A stretch of DNA of 64,000 nt from Galactobacter valiniphilus (GTDB lineage: Bacteria > Actinomycetota > Actinomycetes > Actinomycetales > Micrococcaceae): assembly GCF_003575975.1 (NCBI RefSeq), contig NZ_QQXK01000001.1, positions 1-64,000 on the forward strand, read 5' to 3'. Both the position numbers and the translations under genes were made by a program. Shown piece after piece: positions 40,606 through 51,510 of this stretch. Position 1 is the stretch's first letter. Every line of letters begins with the position of its first letter. The notes beneath the pieces are model-generated. The model did no database searches, was not told where the DNA came from, and saw only the letters and a list, made by a program, of their open reading frames with translations.

Positions 40606-41925
40606 ATGATCGATGCTTCCGCCCGCACCCTGCGCGTGCTTTCCCTCCCGCATCCGCTGGCCGCGACGGAGGATCCCCTCGAGCACCTCGCCGGTGATGC
40701 CACCCTCACCTGGGCCCGCCACGGCAATGGCCTGCTCGGTTTCGGCGAGATCGCGCGTTCCTCCGCCACCGGCCCGGAGCGCTTCGTGCTCCTCTCGGCA
40801 TGGCGCTCCGAGCTCTTTGCCGGAGCCGAACTGCACGACGGCGTGGGCACGCCGGGCAGCGGTCCCGTCGCCTTTGGCTCCTTCGCCTTCTCCAAGACCT
40901 CAAGCCAGGTCTCCACACTGATCGTTCCCGAGATCGTCCTCGGCTTCCGCGACGGCACCGCCTGGATCACGTGGATGACGCGTGACCCCCAGGCCGAGCT
41001 CACGCTGGACGGCGCGTTGGTGCGCCTCGAGGCGCTGCGCGAGGAGGCGCACGAATCGCACGGCGCCCGCGTCACAGCGGTCGACGACGGCGGCGTGAGC
41101 GTCGAGGCCTACCGCGCCGCCGTGGCCGCCGGGGTCGAGCGCATCCGGGGCGGCGAGGTTGAGAAGATCGTGCTCTCCCGCGATGCGGTGCTGAGCCTCG
41201 ACGCGCCCGTTCCCGTCGCCGACACCCTGCGCGAGCTCTCCGTTCGCTATGTCGATTGCTGGACCTACGGCGTGGACGGCCTGCTCGGTGCCACGCCCGA
41301 GATGCTGATCCAGGTCATGAACGGGACCGCCCGGGCGCGCGTCCTGGCCGGAACGCTGGATCGCCGGGCCGGCCTGGAGGCGGGCGACGCCGCCGCAACG
41401 GCCGAACTGGCAGCGGATCCCAAGCAGCGCCAGGAGCACCAGTACGCGATCGACTCGCTCACGGCCGCGCTCGGCCCGCTCGTGACGGGCCTCGAGGCGC
41501 CGAGCGAGCCCTTTGTGTTGCAGCTGCCCAACGTGTGGCACCTGGCCTCCGATGTGCGCGCCAAGCTGGCGCCGACGGCCGACGGCGCCACGCCGGGGAT
41601 CCTCGAGCTGCTGCCCGTGGTGCACCCGACCGCCGCCGTGTGCGGCACGCCCCGCGAGCGCGCGGGCGAGATCATCCGCGAGCTCGAGGGCGTGGACCGC
41701 GGTCTCTACGCCGGCCCCGTGGGCTGGGTGGACGGCGCGGGCAACGGCGAGTTCGGCATCGCCCTGCGCGGCGGCATCGTGGAGCCCTCCGGCACCGCCG
41801 TGCGGCTATGGGCCGGCTGCGGCATCGTTGCCGACTCCGAGCCCGAGGCCGAGCTGGCGGAGACCTTTGCCAAGATGCGCCCCATGTTCCAGGCGCTCGG
41901 CGCCCCGCTCCCCGCGGTCCACTAG
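40606..41925 (+). CDS. menF: Isochorismate synthase
   Basis: A 439-residue chorismate-binding enzyme converting chorismate to isochorismate, first committed menaquinone step. The conserved catalytic region includes GGEVEKIVLSRDAVL, GATPEMLIQV, LAGTLDRR, QEHQYAIDSLTAALGPLV, and the C-terminal LPVVHPTAAVCGTPRERA ... GLYAGPVGW. TAGACT (40591-40596) lies 9 bases before ATG, so the leader is minimal. It is divergent from menG with 117 bp between, and followed by palindrome copy B. Confidence 0.92.
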   Translation: MIDASARTLRVLSLPHPLAATEDPLEHLAGDATLTWARHGNGLLGFGEIARSSATGPERFVLLSAWRSELFAGAELHDGVGTPGSGPVAFGSFAFSKTSSQVSTLIVPEIVLGFRDGTAWITWMTRDPQAELTLDGALVRLEALREEAHESHGARVTAVDDGGVSVEAYRAAVAAGVERIRGGEVEKIVLSRDAVLSLDAPVPVADTLRELSVRYVDCWTYGVDGLLGATPEMLIQVMNGTARARVLAGTLDRRAGLEAGDAAATAELAADPKQRQEHQYAIDSLTAALGPLVTGLEAPSEPFVLQLPNVWHLASDVRAKLAPTADGATPGILELLPVVHPTAAVCGTPRERAGEIIRELEGVDRGLYAGPVGWVDGAGNGEFGIALRGGIVEPSGTAVRLWAGCGIVADSEPEAELAETFAKMRPMFQALGAPLPAVH

Positions 41926-41985
41926 GCGCGGAGCCCTGCCCCGCGCCGTCGGGCACGTGGCCCACAGCAAGCGCACCCCGCGTCC

Positions 41986-42043
41986 ACTTGGAGTGCGAAA
42001 TGTCGTCAAGCCGGCGCTCTTGAGCGCATTTCGCACTCCAAGT
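41986..42043. repeat. ATCGGAGTG-family palindrome (copy B)
   Basis: ACTTGGAGTGCGAAATG (41986-42002) pairs perfectly with 42027-42043; the inner TCGTCAAG/CTTGAGCG pairs partly. The 13-base core GGAGTGCGAAATG is shared with copy A. Lies 61 bp after menF and may end its transcription. Confidence 0.75.
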
Positions 42044-42141
42044 TTGCGGGCGCCCACCTCCACCTCTCGCCGAGGACGTGCGGCGCGCCATCCCACCCTG
42101 CGTGCTTGATCACACCAAAGGTGCTTCGCCCCCCGATTCTG

Positions 42142-42186
42142 GATAGTATGCAGGGGACTTAATTTTTATGCGCACCCCGGTGCGCG
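42142..42186 (+). promoter_or_regulatory. Promoter and leader hairpin of the first ABC importer operon
   Basis: GATAGTAT at 42142-42149 looks like a -10. The leader then has TTAATTTTTATG and the hairpin GCGCACC-CC-GGTGCGC (42170-42185) shortly before an AAGGA ribosome-binding site. Could be a regulatory stem. Confidence 0.45.
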
Positions 42187-42207
42187 TGCATCGTCTCAAG
42201 GATTCTC

Positions 42208-43002
42208 ATGCGCTCGTCCCACGCGTCGGCCCTCGCCCTGGCCGCCGTTGCCGCCCTGTCCCTCACCGCCTGCGGTTCAGGCTCCGACGCCGCCCCCGCG
42301 GCCTCGGGCGGCTCCTCGCTCTCCACGATCAGCTCCGGCTCCCTCACGGTCTGCACCAACCCGCCGTACGAGCCCTTCGAGTACCAGGAGAACGGCACCA
42401 CCGTAGGCTTCGACATGGACCTCGCGAAGGCCGTGGCGGACGACGCCGGCCTCAAGCTGAACATCCTGAACGTGGGCTTCGAGACCATGGACTCCGGCAT
42501 CGCCCTGGCCACCCAGTGCGACATCGCCGCCTCCGGCATCACCATCAACGACACCCGCAAGGCGAAGATGGACTTCTCCACGCCGTACCTGGATGACGAC
42601 CTGGTGCTGATGGCCAACAAGAACTCCGGCATCGCCTCGATCGACGACGCCAAGAACGGCAAGAAGGTCGGCGTCCAGCAGGCCACGACCGGCGAATCCT
42701 GGGCCAAGGAGAACGGCATCACCCCCGTCTCCTTCAAGGACGTGGGCCTGCAGATCCAGGCCGTGGCCGCCGGCACCAACGACGCCGCCCTGGGCAATCA
42801 GTCCGTGCTGCTCTTCGCCGCCAAGGACAACGCCGACCTCGTGAAGGTCGCCGACATCCCCACGGGCGAGAAGCTCGGCATCGCGGTGAAGAAGGACAAC
42901 GCGCCCATGCTCGAGGCCGTCAACAAGACCCTCAAGCGCCTCGAGGACTCCGGCGAGATGCTCAAGCTGAAGCAGAAGTACTTCGGCACCGACGTCAAGT
43001 AG
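42208..43002 (+). CDS. Polar amino-acid ABC importer, substrate-binding lipoprotein 1
   Basis: 264 residues, family 3 solute-binding protein. Lipoprotein signal with lipobox LTAC (near residue 21). The amino-acid-binding signature appears as [35 protein letters not shown] and GQQ-like VGVQQATTGESWAKE. Captures a polar amino acid outside the membrane for the following permease and ATPase. AAGGATTCTC precedes ATG. About 40-45% identical by eye to the second copy at 44963. Confidence 0.9.
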   Translation: MRSSHASALALAAVAALSLTACGSGSDAAPAASGGSSLSTISSGSLTVCTNPPYEPFEYQENGTTVGFDMDLAKAVADDAGLKLNILNVGFETMDSGIALATQCDIAASGITINDTRKAKMDFSTPYLDDDLVLMANKNSGIASIDDAKNGKKVGVQQATTGESWAKENGITPVSFKDVGLQIQAVAAGTNDAALGNQSVLLFAAKDNADLVKVADIPTGEKLGIAVKKDNAPMLEAVNKTLKRLEDSGEMLKLKQKYFGTDVK

Positions 43003-43132
43003 TCCCCCTCACGAGCGGCCGGCGCCCCACACCTCAGGGCGCCGGCCGCCGCGCGCCGCGCGCGGACTCACCGCCGCCGCCCGCGCAGCGCACAGCGCAC
43101 AGCGCACCCCACCACCACAAGGAGTGAAGAGC

Positions 43133-43974
43133 ATGTCCATGACCGCCCGTCAGCGGTCCATGACCATCAAGGCGATCCAGCTGATCGTCCTGATCGTCGC
43201 GGTCGCCGCGCTGGTCCTGGCCACGAATTGGGGCAAGGTCAGCAAGACCTTCTTCAACTTCGGTGCCGTCGCGCCCATGTTCCCGGACGTGATCCTCGTG
43301 GGCATGCGCAACACCGTGCTCTACACCCTGGGGGCCTTCGCCTTCGGCCTGGTGCTCGGCCTGGTCCTCGCGCTCATGCGCCGCAGCGACTTTAGCCCGT
43401 ACCGCTGGATCGCCACGGCCTTCACCGAGTTCTTCCGCGGCGTCCCGGCCCTGCTGGTGCTGCTCGTGGTGGGCTTCGGCGTCCCCATGGCCTTCGACGT
43501 CAAGTGGCCGCTCGGCGTCAACGCCGTCCTGGCGCTGGGCCTCGTCTCCTCCGCGTACATCGCCGAGACCCTGCGCGCGGGCCTGCAGGCCGTGCTGAAG
43601 GGTCAGCTCGAGGCCGCCCGTTCGCTCGGCATGCCGCAGTGGCGCGCCATGATCACCATCGTCATCCCGCAGGCCTTCAAGATCGTCCTGCCGCCGCTGA
43701 CCAACGAGATCATCCTGCTGACCAAGGATTCCTCGCTCGTCTACGTCCTGGGCGTCATGGCCACGCAGTACGAGATGACCAAGTTCGCCAACGACGGCAT
43801 CAACCAGTACAACGCCGGCATCACGCCGCTCGTCGTGGGCGGCCTGCTCTACCTGGTCCTCACGCTGCCGCTCACGGCGCTCTCGCGCTGGTTCGAGCGC
43901 CGCACGCAGGCCACGAGCCGCGCCCCCAAGGCCTCCGCCCAGGCCGCGTCCGCCAACCAGGAAGAGGTCGCGGC

Positions 43975-43978
<4 letters not shown>
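43133..43978 (+). CDS. Polar amino-acid ABC importer, permease 1
   Basis: A 281-residue HisM/GlnP-type permease with about five TM helices. The EAA loop is at [20 protein letters not shown] (about residues 157-176), the coupling site for the ATPase. ATG 43133 is chosen (AAGGAG 8 bases upstream) over ATG 43124. The C-terminal ~25 residues are a charged Ala/Gln-rich tail. Its stop overlaps the ATPase start (ATGA). Confidence 0.9.
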
Positions 43979-44760
<782 letters not shown>

Positions 44761-44774
44761 GCTTCAGCGCCAAG

Positions 44775-44830
44775 GCACGACGACGCCCTGGTGACCCGTG
44801 ATTTCACAGGTCACCAGGGCGTCGTCGTGC
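44775..44830 (+). terminator. Terminator between the two ABC importer operons
   Basis: A 22-bp perfect stem GCACGACGACGCCCTGGTGACC (44775-44796) with its complement at 44809-44830, 14 bases after ATPase 1. It contains the full form of the GCACGACG word on both arms. Confidence 0.85.
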
Positions 44831-44879
44831 GTGGGGAAAGGCGCGGCCTCCGGCCGCCTGTCCGACACACCGGACACCC

Positions 44880-44909
44880 TTGTCATTCGCATGTGATCTG
44901 CGCGATACA
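44880..44909 (+). promoter_or_regulatory. Probable promoter of the second ABC importer operon
   Basis: TTGTCA (44880-44885), 18 bp, GATACA (44904-44909); another TACACT lies 10 bases on. Leader of about 45 nt. Confidence 0.45.
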
Positions 44910-44962
44910 AGTGATGGATACACTGACGCATCATTTGCATCGCCAACCACGAGGTATCACTC

Positions 44963-45772
44963 ATGCGTCGCACCACCCTTGCTGTCTCTGCCCTGGCCGC
45001 CGTCGCGGCCCTGTCCCTCTCCGCGTGCGGCGGGGGCTCCACCCCGGCCGCGTCCTCCAGCGGCTCCGCCGGGGCCAGCAGCGGGGCCGCCGCGGTCACG
45101 CTGAAGAACGCTGGCAAGCTCACGGTCTGCTCCGACATCCCCTACAAGCCCTTCGAGTACGAAGAGGGCGGCAAGTACGTCGGCTTCGACATGGACATCG
45201 CCGCCGCGGTCGCCACCAAGGTCGGCGCCGAGCTCTCCGTCATCAAGGACTCCTTCGACTCCATCCAGTCGGGCCTGTTCAAGACCAAGTGCGATATCGC
45301 CGTCTCGGGCATCTCCATCACGGAGAAGCGCAAGGGCAACATGGACTTCTCCACGCCGTACCTGGACGACGACCTCGTGCTCGTGGCCAAGAAGGGCTCC
45401 GGCATCACCGACCTCAACTCCGCCAAGGACAAGAAGGTCGGCGTGCAGTCCTCCACGACGGGCTCGGACTACGCCAAGGAGCAGGGCATCGTCGCCACGG
45501 GCTTCGACACGGGCGAGATGCAGGTCCAGTCCCTCATCGCCGGCACCACCGACGCCTCCCTCGGCAACCAGTCGATCCTGCGCTACGGCATCAAGGATCA
45601 CGCCGACCTCGAGGTGGTGCAGGAGATCAAGACCGGCGAGCAGCTCGGTGTCGCCGTGCAGAAGGGTGACGCCGCCATGCTCGCGGCCGTCAACGGCACG
45701 CTGGCCGAGCTGGAGTCCTCCGGCAAGATGACCGAGATCAAGACGAAGTGGTTCGGCGAAGGCGCCAAGTAA
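44963..45772 (+). CDS. Polar amino-acid ABC importer, substrate-binding lipoprotein 2
   Basis: A 269-residue family 3 binding lipoprotein (lipobox LSAC near residue 22), followed by a Ser/Ala/Gly linker. Signature segments [20 protein letters not shown] and [15 protein letters not shown] parallel those of copy 1, but the pocket regions differ (e.g. [20 protein letters not shown]), implying a different or wider substrate range. First gene of the second operon. Confidence 0.9.
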   Translation: MRRTTLAVSALAAVAALSLSACGGGSTPAASSSGSAGASSGAAAVTLKNAGKLTVCSDIPYKPFEYEEGGKYVGFDMDIAAAVATKVGAELSVIKDSFDSIQSGLFKTKCDIAVSGISITEKRKGNMDFSTPYLDDDLVLVAKKGSGITDLNSAKDKKVGVQSSTTGSDYAKEQGIVATGFDTGEMQVQSLIAGTTDASLGNQSILRYGIKDHADLEVVQEIKTGEQLGVAVQKGDAAMLAAVNGTLAELESSGKMTEIKTKWFGEGAK

Positions 45773-45846
45773 CACCACTCGATCGCGCGCCCTGGGGAGG
45801 GTGACCTCCCCAGGGCGCCGGCTTCGACGTCCGAAAGGCACTTTTC

Positions 45847-46692
45847 ATGTCCATGACCCCTCGCCAGAAGGCCCGCATCAGCCAGGGGATCCAGATCGGC
45901 GTCTTTGCGCTGGTCATCCTGCTCGTGGTGTTCCTGGCCAATTGGCCGCTCATCATCGACTCGTTCTTCCGCTTCGACAAGATCGGGGGGATGTTCCCCG
46001 AGGTCATCCTCACCGGCCTGAAGAACACCCTCTTCTACACGCTGACGTCCTTCGCGTTCGGCCTCATCCTCGGCCTGATCCTGGCGCTCATGAAGACCGC
46101 CAGCTTCGCCCCATACCGCTGGCTCGCCACCACGTACATCGAATTCTTCCGCGGCATCCCCGCGATCCTGGTGCTCGTGGCCTTCGGCCTCGGCATGCCG
46201 CTGGCCTTCGGGACGCAGTGGCCGCAGTGGGTCAATGTCACCGTGGCGCTTGGCCTCTCCTCCGCCGCGTACATCGCCGAGACGCTGCGCGCCGGCCTGC
46301 AGGCCGTGCCCAAGGGGCAGATGGAGGCCGCCCGTTCGCTGGGCATGCCGCACTGGCGCGCCATGATCACCATCGTCATCCCGCAGGCCTTCAAGATCGT
46401 CCTGCCGCCGCTGACGAACGAGTTCATCCTCCTGACCAAGGACACCTCGCTGGCCTACATCCTCGGCATGATGATCACGCAGTACGAGCTGACGTCCTTC
46501 GGCCGCAACGGCATCACCGAGTACGGCGCCGGCATGACGCCGCTCATCGTGGCCGGCGCGCTCTACCTCGTCGTCACGCTCCCGCTGAGCTTCCTGGCCC
46601 GCTGGTTCGAGAAGCGCTCCTCGCAGGTCTCCCGCCCCCGCAAGGCGGCCAAGTCCCTCACCCCGTCCGCCGGCACCACCCAGGAGGCCTGA
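45847..46692 (+). CDS. Polar amino-acid ABC importer, permease 2
   Basis: A 281-residue permease, same length as copy 1 and closely similar. EAA loop [20 protein letters not shown], then [20 protein letters not shown]. About five TM helices. Ribosome-binding site GAAAGG. 2 bp before the ATPase gene. Confidence 0.9.
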   Translation: MSMTPRQKARISQGIQIGVFALVILLVVFLANWPLIIDSFFRFDKIGGMFPEVILTGLKNTLFYTLTSFAFGLILGLILALMKTASFAPYRWLATTYIEFFRGIPAILVLVAFGLGMPLAFGTQWPQWVNVTVALGLSSAAYIAETLRAGLQAVPKGQMEAARSLGMPHWRAMITIVIPQAFKIVLPPLTNEFILLTKDTSLAYILGMMITQYELTSFGRNGITEYGAGMTPLIVAGALYLVVTLPLSFLARWFEKRSSQVSRPRKAAKSLTPSAGTTQEA

Positions 46693-46694
46693 GC

Positions 46695-47477
<783 letters not shown>

Positions 47478-47501
47478 CCCGGGGCGCTCTCCTTCCCAAG
47501 A

Positions 47502-47557
47502 ATCGGAGTGGGTTTGGTACGGAAATCTGGCGATTTCTGTACCAAACCCACTCCGAT
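47502..47557. repeat. ATCGGAGTG-family palindrome (copy C)
   Basis: ATCGGAGTGGGTTTGGTACG... (47502-47527) pairs with 47532-47557 over 26 bp with one wobble position, loop TGGC. It shares the ATCGGAGTG/CACTCCGAT ends with copy A but not the inner sequence. Lies 24 bp after ATPase 2, between convergent genes, and may be its terminator. Confidence 0.8.
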
Positions 47558-47610
47558 GCTGTTGTGGTGTGGGGCTGGGCGGCGGGTCCGCTGGGTGTGC
47601 CTCGGCCAAG

Positions 47611-47623
47611 GCACGACGGCGCG
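47611..47623 (+). repeat. Orphan GCACGACGGCGCG word
   Basis: Reads AAGGCACGACGGCGCGTGGGG; 17 bases (GGCACGACGGCGCGTGG) are identical to the copy at 28769. It lies between the ABC operon and the end of menD. Confidence 0.5.
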
Positions 47624-47716
47624 TGGGGATCGAGCGGGCGGGTCCGGTGGCGCTTCGGCCCGAGGCATCGTCGCTCCAGGCTTCGGCCCGGGGCAGCGTC
47701 GCGTCAGGGAGACGTG

Positions 47717-49519
47717 TCAGTCCAGGGCCGCGGCGGCCGCCGCGGCGAGGGCGCGGTGCAGCCCGCGCGGATCGCGCCGCTCCACCGGGACCTCGAGCAG
47801 GCGGCGGCCGCCCGCCGTCGAGCCCTCGGCAAGCCAGGCACGCACCGCTTGGTGCGTCGTGGCGGTGGTGGCGTCCCAGCCGTAGGCCTGCGCAATGGGG
47901 GCAAGGTCCAGCCCGTGCGGGGTGCGGAAGTAGCGCGTGACGGCACCGCGGTAGGCGCCGCGCTCGGCGACCGCCCCGTGTTCAAGCGTGGAGAAGATGG
48001 TGCCGCCGTCGTCCTGCGCCACGATGACGTCGAGCCGCGGCTCGCGCTCAAAGGTGGGCAGCAGGAGGCCTCCTGCGTCGTGCAGGAAGGTGACGTCACC
48101 CATCAGGGCGACCGTTCGGCGTCGTTCGGCGAGAGCCACGCCCGCCGCCGTGGCGAGCGTGCCGTCGATCCCGGCCAGGCCGCGATTGGCGAACACGCGG
48201 GGCCCGCGCCCGGAGCGCGGCGCCGCCATGATGTCCATGTCGCGAACGGGGCGCGAGGAACCGAGCACGAGCGGACCGTCGAGGGCCTCCCACACCGTGG
48301 CGGCCAGCGCGGGGCCCGTGAGCCGGCCGGTCTCGCCCTCGCGCTGGGCCAACACCAGCTCCATGGCCTCGCGGGCCTCGGCGTCGGTCGAAAGCCAGCC
48401 GGCGAGCCATTCCCCCGGCGCGTGCCCGGCAAACGCCGCCAGCTCGTGAAGGTCGGAGATCACCCGCTCCCGCCGGCGCCCGGGCGTGAACCACGGCGAG
48501 GGCTCGGTCAGGTACATCGCGGCGTCCACCCCGTCGCGGTTCAGGAGCGCCGCGACGGGCCGGGACAGCGTGGGTCGGCCGAAGAGCACGACGGCCTCGA
48601 CCGTGCCGGCGAAGGCCGGCAAGAGGAATTGGTAGGCCCCCACGGCGGTGGGACCGAAGCGCGCGTCGGAGCTGGGCTCGGCCAGGAGCGGCAGGCCCAG
48701 CGCAGCAGCAAAATCGGCGGCCATGGCGCCGGCGCCGTGCCCCGCCACGACCACGGTGCGGCGCTCGCGGAGTGCGGCGGCGCGCATCGACTCGGCGAAG
48801 CCGGCGAGTCCCTCGGCCGCCTCGGCGTCACGCTCCAGCAGCTCGAGTTCCGTCAGCAGATCGGGGCGGGAGGCGACGGGAGGCAGGCCGGCGAGCGCCG
48901 CGTCGTCGGGCGGAGTCAGGGGGTCGCGGAAGGCGAGGTCCACCTGGACCGGGCCGCGCGGCACCTGGCGGACGTCGACGACGCCCACGGCGTCCTCCGG
49001 GGCCAGGCCCTCGGCGGCGAGGAGCGCCGCCCGCACGGCGGCGGTGGGATCCTCCCCCGCCTCCACGAGGAGCGAGGCGCGCACGTGTTCGCCGAAGAGA
49101 CCGGCCTGGACGGTGGTCTGGTTGGAGCCCGTGCCGTGGAGTTCCTCCGGGCGATCGGCCGTCACTGCCAGCAGCGGGAGGCCGGCGTGGTTGGCCTCCA
49201 TGATGGCGGGAACCAGCTCACCCACGGCGGTGCCCGAGGTCGTGACGATGGCGACGGGCGCTCCACACGCCGCCGCGAGCCCTACGGCCAGGAAGCCGGC
49301 GTCGCGCTCGTCGAGGCGGATCATGACCTCCAGCTCGCCGCGCAGCTCGGCCTCGGCCAGCGCGTAGGCCAGCGGGGCGCTGCGGGAGCCGGGGCAGAGG
49401 ACCACGTAGGGGACGCCGCCGTCCACGAGCGCGGTCACGGCGAGGCGGGCGGCCTCCATGGCTTCCAGCGGTGCGGGCGAGGCCGCAGGGGCGAGGGAAC
49501 CGGCACCGAGGCGAGTCAT
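47717..49519 (-). CDS. menD: SEPHCHC synthase MenD
   Basis: A 600-residue ThDP enzyme joining isochorismate with 2-oxoglutarate in menaquinone synthesis. Visible: VVLCPGSRSAPLAYAL near the start, catalytic Glu in IRLDERDAGF, TTSGTAVGELVPAIMEANHA, SNQTTVQ, and in the C-terminal domain SSRPVRDMDIMA, ANRGLAGIDGTLATAAG and the ThDP motif GDVTFLHDAGG. ATG 49519 with GGAGG just before it. Separated from menC by an unrelated lipoprotein on the other strand. Confidence 0.93.
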   Translation of the reverse strand: MTRLGAGSLAPAASPAPLEAMEAARLAVTALVDGGVPYVVLCPGSRSAPLAYALAEAELRGELEVMIRLDERDAGFLAVGLAAACGAPVAIVTTSGTAVGELVPAIMEANHAGLPLLAVTADRPEELHGTGSNQTTVQAGLFGEHVRASLLVEAGEDPTAAVRAALLAAEGLAPEDAVGVVDVRQVPRGPVQVDLAFRDPLTPPDDAALAGLPPVASRPDLLTELELLERDAEAAEGLAGFAESMRAAALRERRTVVVAGHGAGAMAADFAAALGLPLLAEPSSDARFGPTAVGAYQFLLPAFAGTVEAVVLFGRPTLSRPVAALLNRDGVDAAMYLTEPSPWFTPGRRRERVISDLHELAAFAGHAPGEWLAGWLSTDAEAREAMELVLAQREGETGRLTGPALAATVWEALDGPLVLGSSRPVRDMDIMAAPRSGRGPRVFANRGLAGIDGTLATAAGVALAERRRTVALMGDVTFLHDAGGLLLPTFEREPRLDVIVAQDDGGTIFSTLEHGAVAERGAYRGAVTRYFRTPHGLDLAPIAQAYGWDATTATTHQAVRAWLAEGSTAGGRRLLEVPVERRDPRGLHRALAAAAAAALD

Positions 49520-49685
49520 GCCTCCATCGTAGTCCGCCGCGCCGGGCGCCGGCCGGGCGGCGGCCGGGCGGCGGCTCCCGGACAGCATGCCCAAACGCCG
49601 GGCGCCGCCGCGACACGAGGTGGTGTTTGTCGAAGCGCTGCGTTTATATTTGCGCACAGTGTTTCATTTGACTTGGGAGAACACC

Positions 49686-50384
49686 TTGAATCGCCTTGCC
49701 ACCCTGTCCGTCGCGGCCATCGCCGCCCTGTCCCTGAGCGCCTGCACCGGCGGATCGACGCCTGGCGTGTCCTCCTCCGCACCGGCCTCCTCCGGCGCCG
49801 CGGCGCCCGCGAGCAGCACCAAAGCCGCCTCCGCGGCACCGACCTCCGCGTCGTCGCCTGCCGCCGCCGAGTCAGCATCGAAATCCGCGCCGGCCTCGTC
49901 CTCGGCCGCCGCCGGAGCGGCGTCGGGCCAGCCCGTCGCCCTCGCCGACCCCACCATCAAGGACGACGTGATGCGGGAGTCCTTCACGGCGACGCAGCTG
50001 CTGCGCAACTTCCCGCGCCTCGAGGGGCGCGACGAGGGACGAGAGATCGTCCTGCTCAAGCTCAAGGTCACCGCCAGCGACAAGTACACCGGCGGCGTGG
50101 ATTGCAGCGCGGTCAAGCCGCTGACCAAGACCCACGAGGAGACGTACGAGAGCAACGGCACCACGGTCTACGACGCCGCCATGGCCAAGGCCGGCTACCC
50201 GGTGCTCGAGCGCGTGAGCAAGGGTGAGAGCGCCGAGGGCTGGTGCGCCTACGTGGTGCAGAACTCCGAGGACACCGCCGACGGCGACTGGGTCCTGTAC
50301 CACAAGCGCCTCGCTGCAACCATTAACGGCGGCGGCACCATCGAGGCCAAGGAGTTCACCGTCCCGTTCAAGCTCAAGGGCTGA
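49686..50384 (+). CDS. Lipoprotein with Ser/Ala linker (TTG start)
   Basis: 232 residues. The signal peptide [19 protein letters not shown] has lipobox LSAC. A ~70-residue Ser/Ala/Pro/Lys linker leads to a ~120-residue C-terminal domain with two cysteines (GGVDCSAVK, EGWCAYVV) that resembles secreted DUF4352-like beta domains but is not assigned. TTG 49686 is chosen since GGGAG sits 6 bases upstream and the signal peptide starts there; upstream ATG 49587 gives an unlikely N-terminus. TATATT (49645-49650) may be the -10. Confidence 0.75.
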   Translation: MNRLATLSVAAIAALSLSACTGGSTPGVSSSAPASSGAAAPASSTKAASAAPTSASSPAAAESASKSAPASSSAAAGAASGQPVALADPTIKDDVMRESFTATQLLRNFPRLEGRDEGREIVLLKLKVTASDKYTGGVDCSAVKPLTKTHEETYESNGTTVYDAAMAKAGYPVLERVSKGESAEGWCAYVVQNSEDTADGDWVLYHKRLAATINGGGTIEAKEFTVPFKLKG

Positions 50385-50445
50385 TCGGGGCAGGATCCGC
50401 GCGGGGCGCGGTGGTCGTTCAGGCGACCGCCGCGCCTCCGTCGTC

Positions 50446-51447
50446 TCAGGCCGTCGTTTGCTCCCCGGCGAGCACCGAGTAGGCGGCCGCCACGCGCTCG
50501 CGCCACCACGCCTCGCGCTCGGCCGGGGCGCGGTGCGCGGCGAGCAGTTCGGGGTCGGCGCCCACCTCCCGCAGGTCCAGCTCGCCGCCGCGCGCCACGT
50601 ACGCCGGGGCGGCAACATCCCCCGCGAAGAGCGATCCGGTGCCCAGCCCGCACGCGTACGGCAGCGACGGCAGGGCCGCGGCGAGCGCCGCGCCGATGCG
50701 CAGCCCCACCGAGGTGTCGAGCGCCGAGGAGACGACGGCGGGCAGCCCCGCCTCCCGCACGATCCGCAGCGCGGCGCGCACGCCGCCGAGCGGCTGGGCC
50801 TTCACCACGATGAGGTCGGCGGCCCCGGCGCGCGCCACGGCGAGCGGGTCCTCGGCCTTGCGCACGGACTCGTCCGCGGCGAGGGCCACACCCAGGCCGC
50901 GCCTGGCCACCTCCTCGCGCAGGCGGGCCAGCCCGTCGATCCCGGCCACCGGCTGCTCGGCGTACTCGAGCTCGAACGGCGCGAGGGCCTCGAGCGCCGC
51001 CACCGCCTCCGAGTGCGACCACCCCTGGTTCGCGTCGACCCGCAGCTTGGCGTGCGGCAGCGCCGCCCGCACGGCGCGCACGCGCGCCACGTCGTCGGCC
51101 AGTTCCTGGCCGGCCTCGGCCACCTTGACCTTGACGGTGCCCGGCCCGTCGTAGCGCGCCAGCACCCGCCCGACGTCGGCCGCCGCCACCGCGGGCACCG
51201 TTGCGTTCACGGGCACGGAGTCCCGCACGGGCGCGGGCAGCCCCTCCCAGGCCGCCTCGAGGGCGCAGGCGAGCCAGCGCGAGGATTCGGCGGCCCCATA
51301 CTCGAGGAACGGCGAGAACTCTCCCCAACCCGCGGGCCCGTCGATGAGCAGGGCCTCGCGCTCGGTGACCCCGCGGAAACGCACGGAGAGGGGCAGGCGC
51401 ACCACATGGGAGCGCTCGAGGATCTCGTCCAGATCGGGCAGCTGCAT
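50446..51447 (-). CDS. menC: o-Succinylbenzoate synthase
   Basis: A 333-residue enolase-superfamily enzyme dehydrating SHCHC in menaquinone synthesis. The catalytic lysine motif KVKVAE (~121-126), metal ligands in DANQGW, EQPV and ADESVRK (Asp/Glu/Asp-Glu set), and the second lysine in VVKAQPLGG are present. ATG 51447 is chosen with GGGGAG upstream. Completes the menF-menD-menC set around the ABC operons. Confidence 0.9.
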   Translation of the reverse strand: MQLPDLDEILERSHVVRLPLSVRFRGVTEREALLIDGPAGWGEFSPFLEYGAAESSRWLACALEAAWEGLPAPVRDSVPVNATVPAVAAADVGRVLARYDGPGTVKVKVAEAGQELADDVARVRAVRAALPHAKLRVDANQGWSHSEAVAALEALAPFELEYAEQPVAGIDGLARLREEVARRGLGVALAADESVRKAEDPLAVARAGAADLIVVKAQPLGGVRAALRIVREAGLPAVVSSALDTSVGLRIGAALAAALPSLPYACGLGTGSLFAGDVAAPAYVARGGELDLREVGADPELLAAHRAPAEREAWWRERVAAAYSVLAGEQTTA

Positions 51448-51510
51448 ACTCCCCACGGTAGTCCTGCTCGCTCACAGCGGCGCATCAGCCTGCCCTGGGA
51501 TGCTAGAGCC

